Origin: Carnegiea gigantea
Taxonomy: Eukaryota; Streptophyta; Magnoliopsida; Caryophyllales; Cactaceae
Direction: 5' to 3'
Length of the DNA: 64,000 nucleotides
Assembly (NCBI GenBank): GCA_029747015.1
Contig: JAKOGI010000080.1
Coordinates: 62,001 to 126,000, forward strand
In this document: positions 49,801 to 59,064 of the stretch, one piece after another
Numbering within the stretch: the stretch's first letter is position 1
Layout: the number at the start of each line of letters is the position of its first letter
The notes under the pieces: model-generated
Database searches by the model: none
The model's input: only the letters and a program-made list of their open reading frames with translations
What the model was told of the DNA's origin: nothing
Program-made: the position numbers and the translations under genes

Positions 49801-50076
49801 ACAATTTCAGTGAATTTCTACTCCAAAAGCATTGGACAAATGCAAAAACTCATCCAAAAACAAATTCACTAGGCAGCGGCTGAAATTTTAATCAAAACCA
49901 GAGCAAATTCATCAAATCATAGCAGAAGATTCAATCGAAGCTGGTGATCAGCGCACAATTGAACAATGAAACTACTCATAAAGAGATAAGGAGAGCAGAA
50001 TTACATGACGAAAGTCGAGAGTACGGCTATCAATCAAATTGGTAATGTTGCCGTCATGAAAGGCAAAGGCCTCCAT
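34583..50076 (-). CDS. ASG2: WD40-TPR protein, DCAF/WDTC1-type (ASG2 orthologue)
   Basis: Nineteen coding exons give 762 residues in one continuous frame: 50076-50005, 49060-48992, 47957-47880, 47330-47196, 47118-47011, 46913-46785, 45746-45631, 45495-45378, 44676-44571, 42722-42577, 42462-42295, 42201-42091, 39307-39196, 38243-37891, 37657-37567, 36715-36620, 36492-36422, 36306-36179, 34664-34583. The N-terminal WD40 repeats span about 45-320 (GHQGCVNTIAWN, SGSDDTRINIWSY, IWSASEDGTLRQHDLRE). A TPR region covers 360-490 (YYYGIEACNEVLD, ALFYMSEALSQLGKYKEAL). An acidic linker (about 495-600, SEREDSDYDEELELDFE) precedes C-terminal WD40 repeats to about 697 (IASGSDDGRWFIWEKKTG, SGIDNTIKIWTP). The last four residues, CAQS, form a CaaX box. 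Relatives are substrate receptors of CUL4-DDB1 ligases; Arabidopsis ASG2 affects germination and ABA response and is farnesylated. The length is close to ASG2. The leader has a telo-box and a GA/CT run. Confidence 0.93.
36014..36159 (+). repeat. Direct and inverted repeats in the last ASG2 intron
   Basis: CAGCATATTCCTAGACCAGTCA-type copies of 22 bp lie at 36014-36035 and 36138-36159. Between them GAAAATGAAGATTGC (36038-36052) is inverted perfectly at 36086-36100. The right copy starts 20 bp below exon 18 on this strand. Confidence 0.8.
41528..41561 (+). repeat. CAAATG hexamer array in ASG2 intron 12
   Basis: Five to six uninterrupted copies of CAAATG. The same hexamer makes up the longer imperfect array at 4213-4283. 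Confidence 0.9.
43364..43423 (+). repeat. C-run, A-run and GAA microsatellite in ASG2 intron 9
   Basis: A C homopolymer (about 43368-43374) passes directly into an A homopolymer and then into about nine GAA units (43393-43423). Confidence 0.9.
48226..48389. repeat. Inverted repeat in ASG2 intron 2
   Basis: A 33-bp arm at 48226-48258 (AATTTATCCTAGATCAGTAC within it) is mirrored at 48358-48389 with a few mismatches. About 100 bp lie between. This is probably an old MITE. Two copies of AGATAGAATGAATG or a close form follow at 48400-48510. Confidence 0.65.
49193..49843 (+). repeat. Diverged tandem duplication in ASG2 intron 1
   Basis: Segments 49193-49490 and 49547-49843 are diverged copies with a period of about 350-354 bp. 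Shared words in the same order are TCTTATGCAGGA, ATTATGCTCAAAACCA, ATTCATCATTCCAT and TTTCTACTCCAAAAGCATT. Both lie inside the first intron, close to the start of the gene. No coding frame is shared. Confidence 0.85.
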
Positions 50077-50108
50077 TAACGATCGTTGATAAGAATTCGT
50101 AAGAGCAG

Positions 50109-50116
50109 AAACCCTA
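50109..50116 (+). promoter_or_regulatory. Telo-box in the ASG2 leader
   Basis: AAACCCTA, a telo-box (interstitial telomere motif) common in 5' regions of plant housekeeping genes, lies about 35 bp above the ASG2 ATG. Function here is inferred from the motif alone. Confidence 0.5.
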
Positions 50117-50171
50117 ACACGATCAGCGACCAAAAAAAAAGCAGAAGCAGATGGTCCGTGATCGGATGAGG

Positions 50172-50172
50172 G

Positions 50173-50203
<31 letters not shown>
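50172..50203 (+). repeat. GA microsatellite and G-run in the ASG2 5' region
   Basis: About twelve GA units followed by a G-run, so on the sense (minus) strand it is a C-run then a CT repeat about 95 bp above the ATG. It is probably within the transcribed leader or core promoter. Confidence 0.85.
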
Positions 50204-50204
<1 letters not shown>

Positions 50205-50369
50205 CAGGCGTCCAGTATTTGCTACGACCTCGTATAAAGCTCGCCTACGTAAATTTTCGGCCTGGCACCTTCTTTAGCTTTCCAACGTCTTTGATTCGAG
50301 GGACCCGACGTCGAGTGCCAACAACGAGATTAACTTCGAGGCCACCCAAACCCACCCGACTGTGGTCGG

Positions 50370-50985
50370 TAAAAAAATCTGTACCCATTTAAAATTTATA
50401 AAATTTATTCTAATAGATATAAATATGAGTGGTAAAAATAAGAAAAAATAGATATGAGGTGAATATTGCTAGAATGGATATGGATATAGGTTCTACCCAT
50501 TTTATACCCATTTTATCAACACCCGTTTCATATAAAACATATATTCATTTGTTTAAAGTTCTAATTTGTTACTTATACTTGGATATTTTGCTAGTTCTTT
50601 TGAGTAATATGATATTCAAGATTTCGACGAAATATTTTGTTTAAAACTGTAATTGTCAAATGTTAATTTATTACTTTTGATTGATAAACTTTTAATTGTA
50701 TTTGATGTGATATGATATGTTGTTGGAAATTTGGTGTCAATTTGATATATTGTTATTTGATGTCGAATATGGGTAGAAAATAGGTTTAATTCTTTTGGTC
50801 TATATATACCCGAATAAAATCCGCATACCCGCTGTATTTAGTGGGTATGGATATGGGTGTAACTTTACAATACCCGATGGTTATGGATATGGATATGGGT
50901 ATGGGTATTAATTTTGAAAATGAGTATAGGTGAGGGTATGGCTAAATCGGCCTTGTACCCGCCCCATTGCCACCCCTACACCCGA
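50370..50985. mobile_element. GGGTAT-rich nonautonomous transposon remnant
   Basis: The right end reads, on the minus strand, AGGGGTGGCAATGGGGCGGG. That resembles the CAGGGGTGGCAA-type ends of some plant hAT-related MITEs. The interior has repeated ATGGATATGGGTATGGGTAT words and a mirror-like CCCATTTTATACCCATTTTA near 50497. Related scraps occur at 10290-10400 and 10800-10930. The left boundary is approximate. Confidence 0.5.
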
Positions 50986-50989
50986 CTTC

Positions 50990-53900
50990 ACAAGCAAAAA
51001 TGAAGTTATCAAAATTACTTAAGCAAGCTATCGTTGAGTTTTTTCACCTTGTTTTAGAGCTGAGATTTTTCTAAATATAATTTGTCCCTAAGATATTTAA
51101 TTTTTTTGATTTACCACTGACAATAGTAAGTTACATACTTGACGATAAATTAGAAAAGAATACCAAACATAGTTACATTAATGGAAGGAAAAAAAATAAC
51201 ATGATGGGAATTGAAAAAAGTGAAGACACTACGTAATATGTTTGTCCGTAGGAGTTGGGCTCCAATAAAAGTTTAAATGGGCCAGGATTAATAGGAAACT
51301 TTAATTTTCTTATTTATGTTGTTTTAATATTTTTATACAAGTGTAAAAGTACACATTATTTATGTTTTGATATATCTTCAAATAGCATTGTTGAAAAAAA
51401 AGCTATAAGATGTAAGTAAAGATGATTGGGACATAAAAACAAGCTAACCTTTGAAGGGGGAAAAAAGTTCTGATGTCACATATCAAACTTTGGCGCTTTT
51501 TTTCCCTTTATCACAAAATACAAAAACATCTCTGTTTTTTTCTTTTTTAAATTTTGGAAGAAAATGGTTGTTTTTAGAATGCATTGCCTATTTATCAAGA
51601 CATTGCAAATTATATAATATTTCTGAAACAATCGTATAATTTTTTTTTTTTTTCCAGCTTTCGTCCCACTTCCCTTTTATGTCACTTGGAACTATAGTCC
51701 TCGAGGCTGTCACTTGAAAGTATAGTCCCCGAGGCCAGATCCAACAAATACAAGCAAGGCAATGGTGCAATGATTTAGCCCTTTTGGACTTCATACCAGT
51801 GGCTCACGAATCATGACGAGCGGACTGCCACAATTGCTACACCCTTTCCTTACAATTGTTTTTGCCGTGGTGATGCTACTACATTTTAGGGTTTTTCAGG
51901 ACATTTGACCAGCCATCCTACCTCGCACTTTATTATAGGTTAGGGTATACGGACTCAGGCATGCCACATGAACTTCTTAAGGGGTTTTTTTAAAAAAAAA
52001 AAAATATGTGCAAAATGCAATAAAGTAGGTGGGTATTGTTTAGTCGTGCACGTTTCACCTTTTCTGTCGTCATTTCAGCCTTTTCGATTGAAATTTTATA
52101 GCTAGTTTTGTTTGATTTTTGTCAATTTTAACTCGAATGATTGAAATTGTTACTTTTGGTTTAATTTTATAAGATTTTAGTCGATTTTCGAAATAATTGT
52201 CTTCTTAGAGTTTGGATCATAAGCTCATTCTCTCTATCCATTTCTTGTCCTTCTTTCTTCGATATTTAGGGTTTTGGTTCGATTTGCTTCTTTTTGGTAT
52301 ATTGTTAGTCTGACTTATTTGTAATTGTTGTTTATATGGTTTTTGGTGTAATTTTAGGGTTTTATGAGGTAGACTTCAAAGGTTGTGATGGTTTGGAGGT
52401 GAGCACGATTTCCTGCGTTGAGATCGAATGATAGTTCAAACATACCTTTCGGTTTTTTAGTTGCATTGAGTTTAATTCGAAGAGATCTATTGCATGTTTT
52501 ATTGATTATGTTATCATTGTGCAGTGTGTTGATGCGGTTCAAATCGATGCACAATTACTCTATAATTTATTATTAGTTATTTGTGCTAATATTTAAATTC
52601 GTGGAGTGGGAGAGTTGTTGAGCATTTTTTTCATATAGAGTTGAACATTCAGTTCTGTAAAGTTAAGCATTTGTTATGTAGATTATAGAGACAAGCATTC
52701 TATTGTATAGGCTTGAGGATTATGTTTTACTGTGTTGAGCATCAAAAAAAAAAATAAAAATTGAGCATTTCATTGTAGTGCATTGGACATTCTTATCGTA
52801 GTATTTGTGCTTCTGATATATATTTTTTATTTTCTAAGTTAAGACATCATTGTTGCTTAGAGTAAGTTTTTTATTAAAAAAATGTAATTTTTGAAGCAGT
52901 ACTCAACAACCAATAATTAGGTGTAAGGCAAAATTTTTTAGCAGGGGTCATGTTAAAAATATAGATAATGAATGACAAGAGTTTGTAGAAACACTGGCAT
53001 GTGGAATTTTAGGTTATTTAGTATTGTATTTAGGCCATTATAAGCTCCATTGATACTACGCGTTCTGGTTAGCTTGTCGAGCATTGCCCTAATGGATTTT
53101 GAGTATTAAACGCTGTCTTCAATCAACTACATGATCATGTTCAAACTTCAATATCAAAATTTCTTTCAATGTTTTTTTACTTTCATCAGTATTAAGGTGC
53201 ATTTTAATTTGTTTTAAGATCACTATTTCAATTCAGACAATTGGATTTTGGGTTGACAAGTGGTCGGATATACCCGGAGTGCTTTCACATACGTTTGATC
53301 TTGCATGAGCTCCTTGACAGCATCCTTCAATGTCGAGCACTAAACAAACTGCTCTTTTCTTTTCCAAATTGTTGCATTGGAATAGCACGGTTCCATAGTC
53401 ATTGTGCGCATGATTTAGTGGAATGTCCGCACCTTTTAGACTCCATTTGGGTCTTGAAAAATTTAATGGAAAGAGAAAATTTTAAGAAAGTTACTTTTTT
53501 TTCTTGTGCTTGTTTTAGACAAAATTACAAAGAAAAAAAATATAGAGGAAAATTGTTATAAACAAATGATAACATTTTCCTTATAGCATTGTGAGGAAAG
53601 TTCGAGAAAAATTCTCAACCTCGTCTAACCTCGCATTACTTAGATGATATCAACATAATTCAAGTAGGTCGTCAACATTTAAATTTCTCATCCAAATTCT
53701 TATATTTTTTCTTCAATCCAAACAAGAGGAAAAAAAATCATTTTCTCACTACTTTTTTTTTTCATATTTTTTCTTTCAACTTTTCTTTCCACCAAATTTC
53801 CTAAGAACCAAACCAAGTCTTGAGGTAAAAAAAATGAATGATTGGACCATGCTGACAGGTGATAGCATTTGATCATTGACGTTAACTTCATCTCACGAAT

Positions 53901-55411
53901 GTTTCCAACAAGATGTCATCATAAATAACAAGGCTCTCAAATGAATCATCTTACATGTAAGAGAAAAAAATACATTACATTTGAAAATCAAAGCTTTAGT
54001 TTTGAATTAGGAAAACAAGAAATGTTCACAATCTTTGACTTCATATCAAAATTTTGCAAGATTGATAACACGTAGATGACATGTTTTATATCACAAAATA
54101 CGATCTAAACTTACTAAAATTCTTAAAATTAGCATGGACTATGTGTTTTGTTTATGATAAATGATATAAATAAATCCTTAATTGCCAAGTCGAACTTACC
54201 TCAAATTTAGAACATATGTTTTAAGATGACTACAGTAAACAGAGTTCCAAAAGGGCCAACAAACATAGTAGTTGCAGTTCTGGAAAACAGTTAATAGATA
54301 CAGTACACTTAAATTTAAATTCTATCTTTATCAATTTGCATAGCTCTGGTTCTCTGAAATTTTTTTTGTGGAGGGGGGGGGGAATGTTGCGTAGCCACCA
54401 GATATTGACAGCACTTCAAATAGGTAAGATGTACCTATTGTGGGATTTAGGGTTTTGCATGCGCAACCCTGAAATAATGAGTGCGACGATCGATGACAAT
54501 GGGTGAAAGGAGGCCAGGCCACCGCAGACCCGGGAAAGATACACCCAATGTAGGGGAGGTTGGAGGAGTGAAATTTTTTCTGTACCGTAATTGCTCATAC
54601 TATAGTCCCAAGATTGTACTCAGATTATAGTACAATCTGAACTTTGAAGTCAAGGGCAGGCCCCTGCATAAACTGCATGCAAATCGGCCACATCCTTGCC
54701 TTTCGATTGATTGCCTGACCTACTTCAGAATCGCTGAGCAATCAGGAAGATAACACATGGAATCAATGAACATCCCACCATTATAAAGGGACCAAGTCCA
54801 ATAATTCTTAAATTGAGCAAACATAGACATATCTTTTCATTGGACAAGAGAAGCTCCTGCACTGCGTAAGATCTATGGTAGCCCACAGCGAAAAAATCTA
54901 CAGCACTCAATACGGTGAATTGGTGATGGTCACCAGTCACAAGGTCTTCAATATTCCAAACATTCAAATAAAGAAACCCCACATATATATAAAAGCAAAA
55001 GATCCATTAACACTAAACATGGATTTCATAATATATGATTTCAGTTATGAAACACGTCGAAAGCCCAACTCGCTCCCCTCGAGCCATTCCCAGCGTTAAA
55101 GTGATGACCCACCAAAACACCAAACAGGGTATAAAATTCACTTCAACAGACATACCGAATAAGCAGTCCGCAGCAGAACGTTTGACACTACCGGGTCCCA
55201 AGCCAACCCAAATTGTGGAGATTGCCGGCCCCATCTTCAATCATTGAAGATTTGCGAGTCCAAAACAAACTCTACTCCAGAAAGCCGAAAGAAGGAGACA
55301 CTCCAAAAACTACTACAATGTCACTGAGCTTGATTTTCAACAAGGATCGAGCATTTATTCAACTGCTCTGATAGCCAGCACGGCGGCAGCAGCAGGATGA
55401 ACAGGGGGCTT
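50990..55411. other. Intergenic DNA and bHLH 3' flank
   Basis: Mostly AT-rich single-copy-looking DNA with T-rich and A-rich runs and no supported exon. A GC-richer patch at 54420-54560 contains GGATTTAGGGTTTTGCATGC and CCGCAGACCCGGGAAAG but no usable frame. About 54700-55411 is probably the 3' untranslated region of the bHLH gene on the minus strand, judging by its less AT-rich composition. Short frames there are taken as chance. Confidence 0.45.
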
Positions 55412-56509
55412 CTACACAGAAGAAAGCCCTAGAATTTCAGCCTTGGACTTCAGGGTTCGTAAGTAGTTAATGGCTTCATCTAGAACCATAATTGCATCCT
55501 TGCCCTTCCCACCGGGTATTATGGTTTGCAAGATGCTAACCGTTTCACCTATTTTCTCATTTCTTAATCTCTTATTGCCAGGCAATGACCCCACAGGTCT
55601 TCCACCGGCACAGCCAGATTCAGCATCGTCCTTGTACTCCCAAGACCCATTTGGATAAACAGAATTTGCAGCGTTTGTTACGGAGGGATCTTCACAACCG
55701 CTGTCAGACAGTTTCTGCCTTTTAACAGGCGGTCCGGCAGAACTAGCAACTTCATCTTTGTCTTCTTCATCAAACCAATCCTGCTTCTCATGAGCAGTCA
55801 ACGAGCTAGGGGAGTGCCCTGTACTAGTTTCCTCATCATCATCACTGTAGTTGCCTTCATCATCTGAGTAAAGCAAGGCATCAATTTCTTCACTGTCTTC
55901 GCACATCTCGCTTTCCTCATTAGTCACATGATCATCATCCAATTCATCAGTCAATATAGGCCCAGAATTGTGATGCCTGTCACTCCCAACTCCGAGTTCG
56001 CACTTATGGGAGTTCCAATAGTGAGCAGGCTTTGGGCTCCAACAAGAGAGCCCCTCCATTTGATGACCAACCCCAGAACTAAACATCATGGTTGTCTTGT
56101 TACCAGTCTGGTCAAAGACAAGAAATTGCTTTGGAGCTTGTCTGATGGCGGGAATGGGAGTGTTACCCACCCCACAGTTTTCATTGGGGACCTTGCCAAG
56201 AAAAAGGCTGGCATTATGCGGGAGCTTCTCTTGAAGAGTCGTATTTGGCACAAGACCCTGCCTAAGATGAGGCAGACCATAAAACCAGCCACGAGGCTGC
56301 TTCAGCTGCATTGGCATGAGATTGAGCAGCTCTGAGTATCTAAGTGCTGGTAAGGCATGGTTTGGAGAAGCTGCATCAGTGCAAGGTCCTGCAAAAGGGA
56401 TGCTGGTATTTTGCATCCTGAAGTCAAAAGGCAGTTTCAAGGATTCAGCGTTAAAGCACTGCCCATGTTGTTGCTGTTGATTTAACCAGGATTCGATGTC
56501 CTTTCCCAT
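55412..56509 (-). CDS. SAC51-like: SAC51-type bHLH transcription factor
   Basis: Main ORF of 365 residues in a single coding exon. It opens MGKDIESWLNQQQQHGQ, has a long acidic centre (EESEMCEDSEEIDALLYSDDEG, given here only as its key run of acidic residues, and YSDDDEE) and a QDWFDEEDKDEVAS segment. It ends in the helix-loop-helix KRLRNEKIGETVSILQTI, then PGGKGKDAIMVLDEAINYL, closing SKAEILGLSSV. The basic region is weak for a bHLH, as in the SAC51/SACL group, so DNA binding may be indirect. In Arabidopsis this group acts downstream of thermospermine in xylem development. The ATG at 56509 is chosen because the frame above it has no ATG and contains a likely acceptor (TGTGCAG, exon from 56526). 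After the upstream ORF stop it is the next ATG in the spliced leader. Confidence 0.93.
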   Translation of the reverse strand: MGKDIESWLNQQQQHGQCFNAESLKLPFDFRMQNTSIPFAGPCTDAASPNHALPALRYSELLNLMPMQLKQPRGWFYGLPHLRQGLVPNTTLQEKLPHNASLFLGKVPNENCGVGNTPIPAIRQAPKQFLVFDQTGNKTTMMFSSGVGHQMEGLSCWSPKPAHYWNSHKCELGVGSDRHHNSGPILTDELDDDHVTNEESEMCEDSEEIDALLYSDDEGNYSDDDEETSTGHSPSSLTAHEKQDWFDEEDKDEVASSAGPPVKRQKLSDSGCEDPSVTNAANSVYPNGSWEYKDDAESGCAGGRPVGSLPGNKRLRNEKIGETVSILQTIIPGGKGKDAIMVLDEAINYLRTLKSKAEILGLSSV

Positions 56510-56526
56510 CAACCAAAAACAATTGC

Positions 56527-56624
56527 CTGCACATTGAAGCGTCAAACACCTTTTAGACCTCAAGGTCGGTGATCAGAATTAATTCTAACAAAGATGCCGC
56601 AAGATGGTGAGCAAAGAGAGATAC
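56527..56624 (-). other. Inferred 98-bp leader intron of the bHLH gene
   Basis: The donor TTTTG|GTATCT (GT at 56624-56623) and the acceptor TGTGCAG (AG at 56528-56527) define a short intron of usual plant size. Splicing brings the upstream ORF stop to 135 nt before the main ATG with no AUG between. It is inferred from sites only. Confidence 0.6.
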
Positions 56625-56742
56625 CAAAACAAGGATGAGTTCCAAGTGTCCTTTTGCTGCTTGCAGTACAATCCAAGAAGAATGCAGAAAACTAAGAAAT
56701 CCAGCTGAACTAAACCCCCGGAAACAAGAACTAAAATCTTAT

Positions 56743-57425
56743 CTACGTGACCGGCTTGAGCAAATGGCGAAAGTACTCGGCCTGCAAAAAGTTTCAATGA
56801 AACAAGTGTAAGCAATCAATCCTCATACACATAATACAAAACACTTCAAATTACAACCAGCTGAAATTTTCAGGTTTGATAGCTTCAGAAATCAGACTAA
56901 AGGATAGAACATCTGGATAAGAGATCTCTTTCTTCAATTCTCTTAAGGATAATATCTCTAGACACCAGATCCAAACACCAATAAGATGCACAAGGGGGGA
57001 GCTGGCATGGCATGCCATGCCAGCACATTGCGCAGAGGCTGTTTCAGTCAGAACCTAAATATCTACGATGGCTTTGTTCATTAAGCGAACGCGGTAATTT
57101 CATGTTAGGCGATTTCTAGCAGTCTAGAATATCAGGGCAATTAAGCTTATCTGACTGCTAAACTCCATAAACCTACAGAAGATTTGCAACCAGAAAACTT
57201 CCTATGGGAAAAATAAACAACGCCACACTCAAACACAAACACTTACTAATAAAATACCCATAGCAACATGAAATGGGTTGTAGTAAAAATAAATGAGCTA
57301 ACCTGGCAATCGCAGAGAGGTTGGAAGCAAGCAATGACTCTAACTATGATGGTGGCACACCCAGCAACTCCATTTTCATGTTTCAGAGCTCGGAATCTTG
57401 TCTGGCTAGCTGCTTGGCACACCAT
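56743..57425 (-). CDS. Conserved-peptide upstream ORF of the SAC51 family
   Basis: A 53-codon upstream ORF split over two leader exons, 57425-57303 and 56781-56743, joined in phase by CAG|GTTAGC and TTTGCAG|GCC. The peptide opens MVCQAASQTRFRALKHENG, has the core ATIIVRVIACFQP and ends AEYFRHLLKPVT before a TAG at 56745-56743. This matches the conserved upstream peptide I know from SAC51 and its paralogues. There it represses translation of the main ORF, and thermospermine relieves the repression. In the inferred leader (exon 1 from about 58870 to 58723, a middle exon carrying the upstream ORF start, then 56781-56625) I see no other AUG before it. It should act in cis on ribosomes rather than as a free protein. 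The split position and the frame leave little doubt about identity. Confidence 0.93.
57001..57024. repeat. 24-bp perfect palindrome in the intron that splits the upstream ORF
   Basis: The sequence starts GCTGGCATGGCA and is followed directly by its own reverse complement, TGCCATGCCAGC. It lies inside the 521-bp intron (57302-56782) between the two halves of the conserved upstream ORF. Confidence 0.95.
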
Positions 57426-58444
57426 AACTACTTCCCCACCCCCAAACGCTTAATAACAAAGAAAGGACTCCGGAACAACAAGAACCTTGAATCAAAACCA
57501 AAAACAGAGTCTAATTATACCCCAAAAGCCCCACAACCCAACAAGGGAAAAATTTACCAAAATTAAAGAATGGGAAAAAGAAGGGTGAGATTGAAGTGGG
57601 ATTCAGCTGATCCTGCGAACGTAGCAAGAAGGAATCACAAAGAAGAAGCTTGAACCCATTTTTGTAGAGTTGAAGGGCTGAAAATGAGAGGATTTTTGAG
57701 AAAGAAGGGGATTCTTTTTCTACAAGTTTTGAAGAGGGTCAAAGTTACAGAATCACTCGGCAATACAAGTTCAAAGAGACTACTTTCCGAAAAACGTCTA
57801 CAGAGAGGCAAAACCACCGCATGCTGTTCCTTTTTTTCTCAATTGACAGCCACTTTTTTCCTTTCACTTTTTCTCAAATTCCTGCGACAATTCATACCAC
57901 GCATACATCAGCACAATTTCTAAATTTTTACCAGGGGGGCGTTCACTTTTCTCACCAATAAAATTAAGAATGAAATACAATTCATGAAAATGCCACAACT
58001 TTTATGAGTTTCGAATGAAGCAATCCAGTTATAAAAGCAGAAAAGAACTTCAGGAATTACAGAAACCAAAATAACGAACATCTTGAAAAATCAAATTCCA
58101 GAAAGCTGTCGTTAAACCATAAAAATTCACACAAGCAGAAGCGAGCAAAAGTTCTTCAATTCATCGTAGTCATTTCACTTTCTCGCTCTAAAGACATCAA
58201 CTAATTACAATTCTCAGAAAAGGCCTCGAACTGCCTGGAGCTTCAAACACGATTCCGTGAAAGCAACTCAGGAAAAAAGCAGAAAGTCCCCCCCAAAAAA
58301 AAAAATAAAACCAAAGTACAGAAACCAAACAACACTCGTAAGTGTAAAAACCAAATTCAAGTAAATCGACACTACACCCTAAAAATCCGAACAAGGGACA
58401 ACGGAAATCAACATCAACAATTTATAAGATTCTAAAAATTCATC

Positions 58445-58445
<1 letters not shown>

Positions 58446-58480
<35 letters not shown>

Positions 58481-58587
58481 ATACAAAAATTCATCAAAGG
58501 ATCAACAAATACAAAAAGTCATCAAAGGTCCCGCTTTTGCAGGGTCTGAGGTCCAAAAATTCATCAAAGGATCAACAAATACAAAAA
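58446..58587. repeat. CAA microsatellite and direct repeat in the bHLH leader intron
   Basis: About twelve CAA units (58446-58480) are followed by two copies of an about 34-bp unit, TCATCAAAGGATCAACAAAT and its flanks, at 58484-58517 and 58554-58587, a period of 70 bp. Between the copies is a GC-richer insert, CCCGCTTTTGCAGGGTCTGA. Confidence 0.85.
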
Positions 58588-58900
58588 AAATTGTATGAAC
58601 ACTCCATTTCACATTCACAAAAGCTCAGATCAATCACAACAGTAATGGCAAAATCAACGAAGGCAGGGAGAAACAAGAATTCAAAAAAAGCAAACAGGAA
58701 AATTCAAGAATAAGACGGTTACCGAGAGAAGAGAGATTGAGAAGAGGTTAGCTTATCCAGGAATTCTCAGATCCGGAGTTCAAAAGGCGAAGCAGACAGA
58801 ATGGGATGAGAGAGAAAGGGGGGAGAGAGAGAGAGGGGTAGAGGAATAGATGCGTGACGACAAGCGACGGAGTGAGTGAGACCCGGGGACGGAGGCGGGA

Positions 58901-58908
58901 TTATATAA
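58901..58908 (-). promoter_or_regulatory. TATA box of the bHLH gene
   Basis: TATATAA on the minus strand, with GC-rich sequence and a pyrimidine-rich stretch downstream. Initiation would be expected near 58870. The first leader exon would then run to CTCTCG|GTAACC at 58723. Confidence 0.6.
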
Positions 58909-59023
58909 AGAGAGAAATTGACGTAAATGTCCTTTGAACGTGTGCCGTGGGCGTGGTGGGGGCCGGGGAAAAACGGTCCAGGGTATTATCGTACAATCAC
59001 GATGCACCGTAGTGCTCCTCTTC

Positions 59024-59027
<4 letters not shown>

Positions 59028-59061
<34 letters not shown>
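59028..59061 (+). repeat. CT microsatellite upstream of the bHLH promoter
   Basis: About seventeen CT units, 120 bp above the inferred TATA box. On the bHLH sense strand it is a GA run, a type bound by GAGA-binding BPC factors. Such binding is inference. Confidence 0.85.

Positions 59062-59064
<3 letters not shown>

Noticed and set aside
55928..56335. 135-codon plus-strand frame opposite the bHLH ORF
   Set aside because: It is antisense to a well-supported coding exon, has no recognisable domain and has no promoter context of its own.
56510..56563. Extension of the bHLH protein upstream of MGKD
   Set aside because: The upstream frame starts with TTG rather than ATG and crosses a likely intron acceptor. 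The conserved-looking start is the ATG at 56509.
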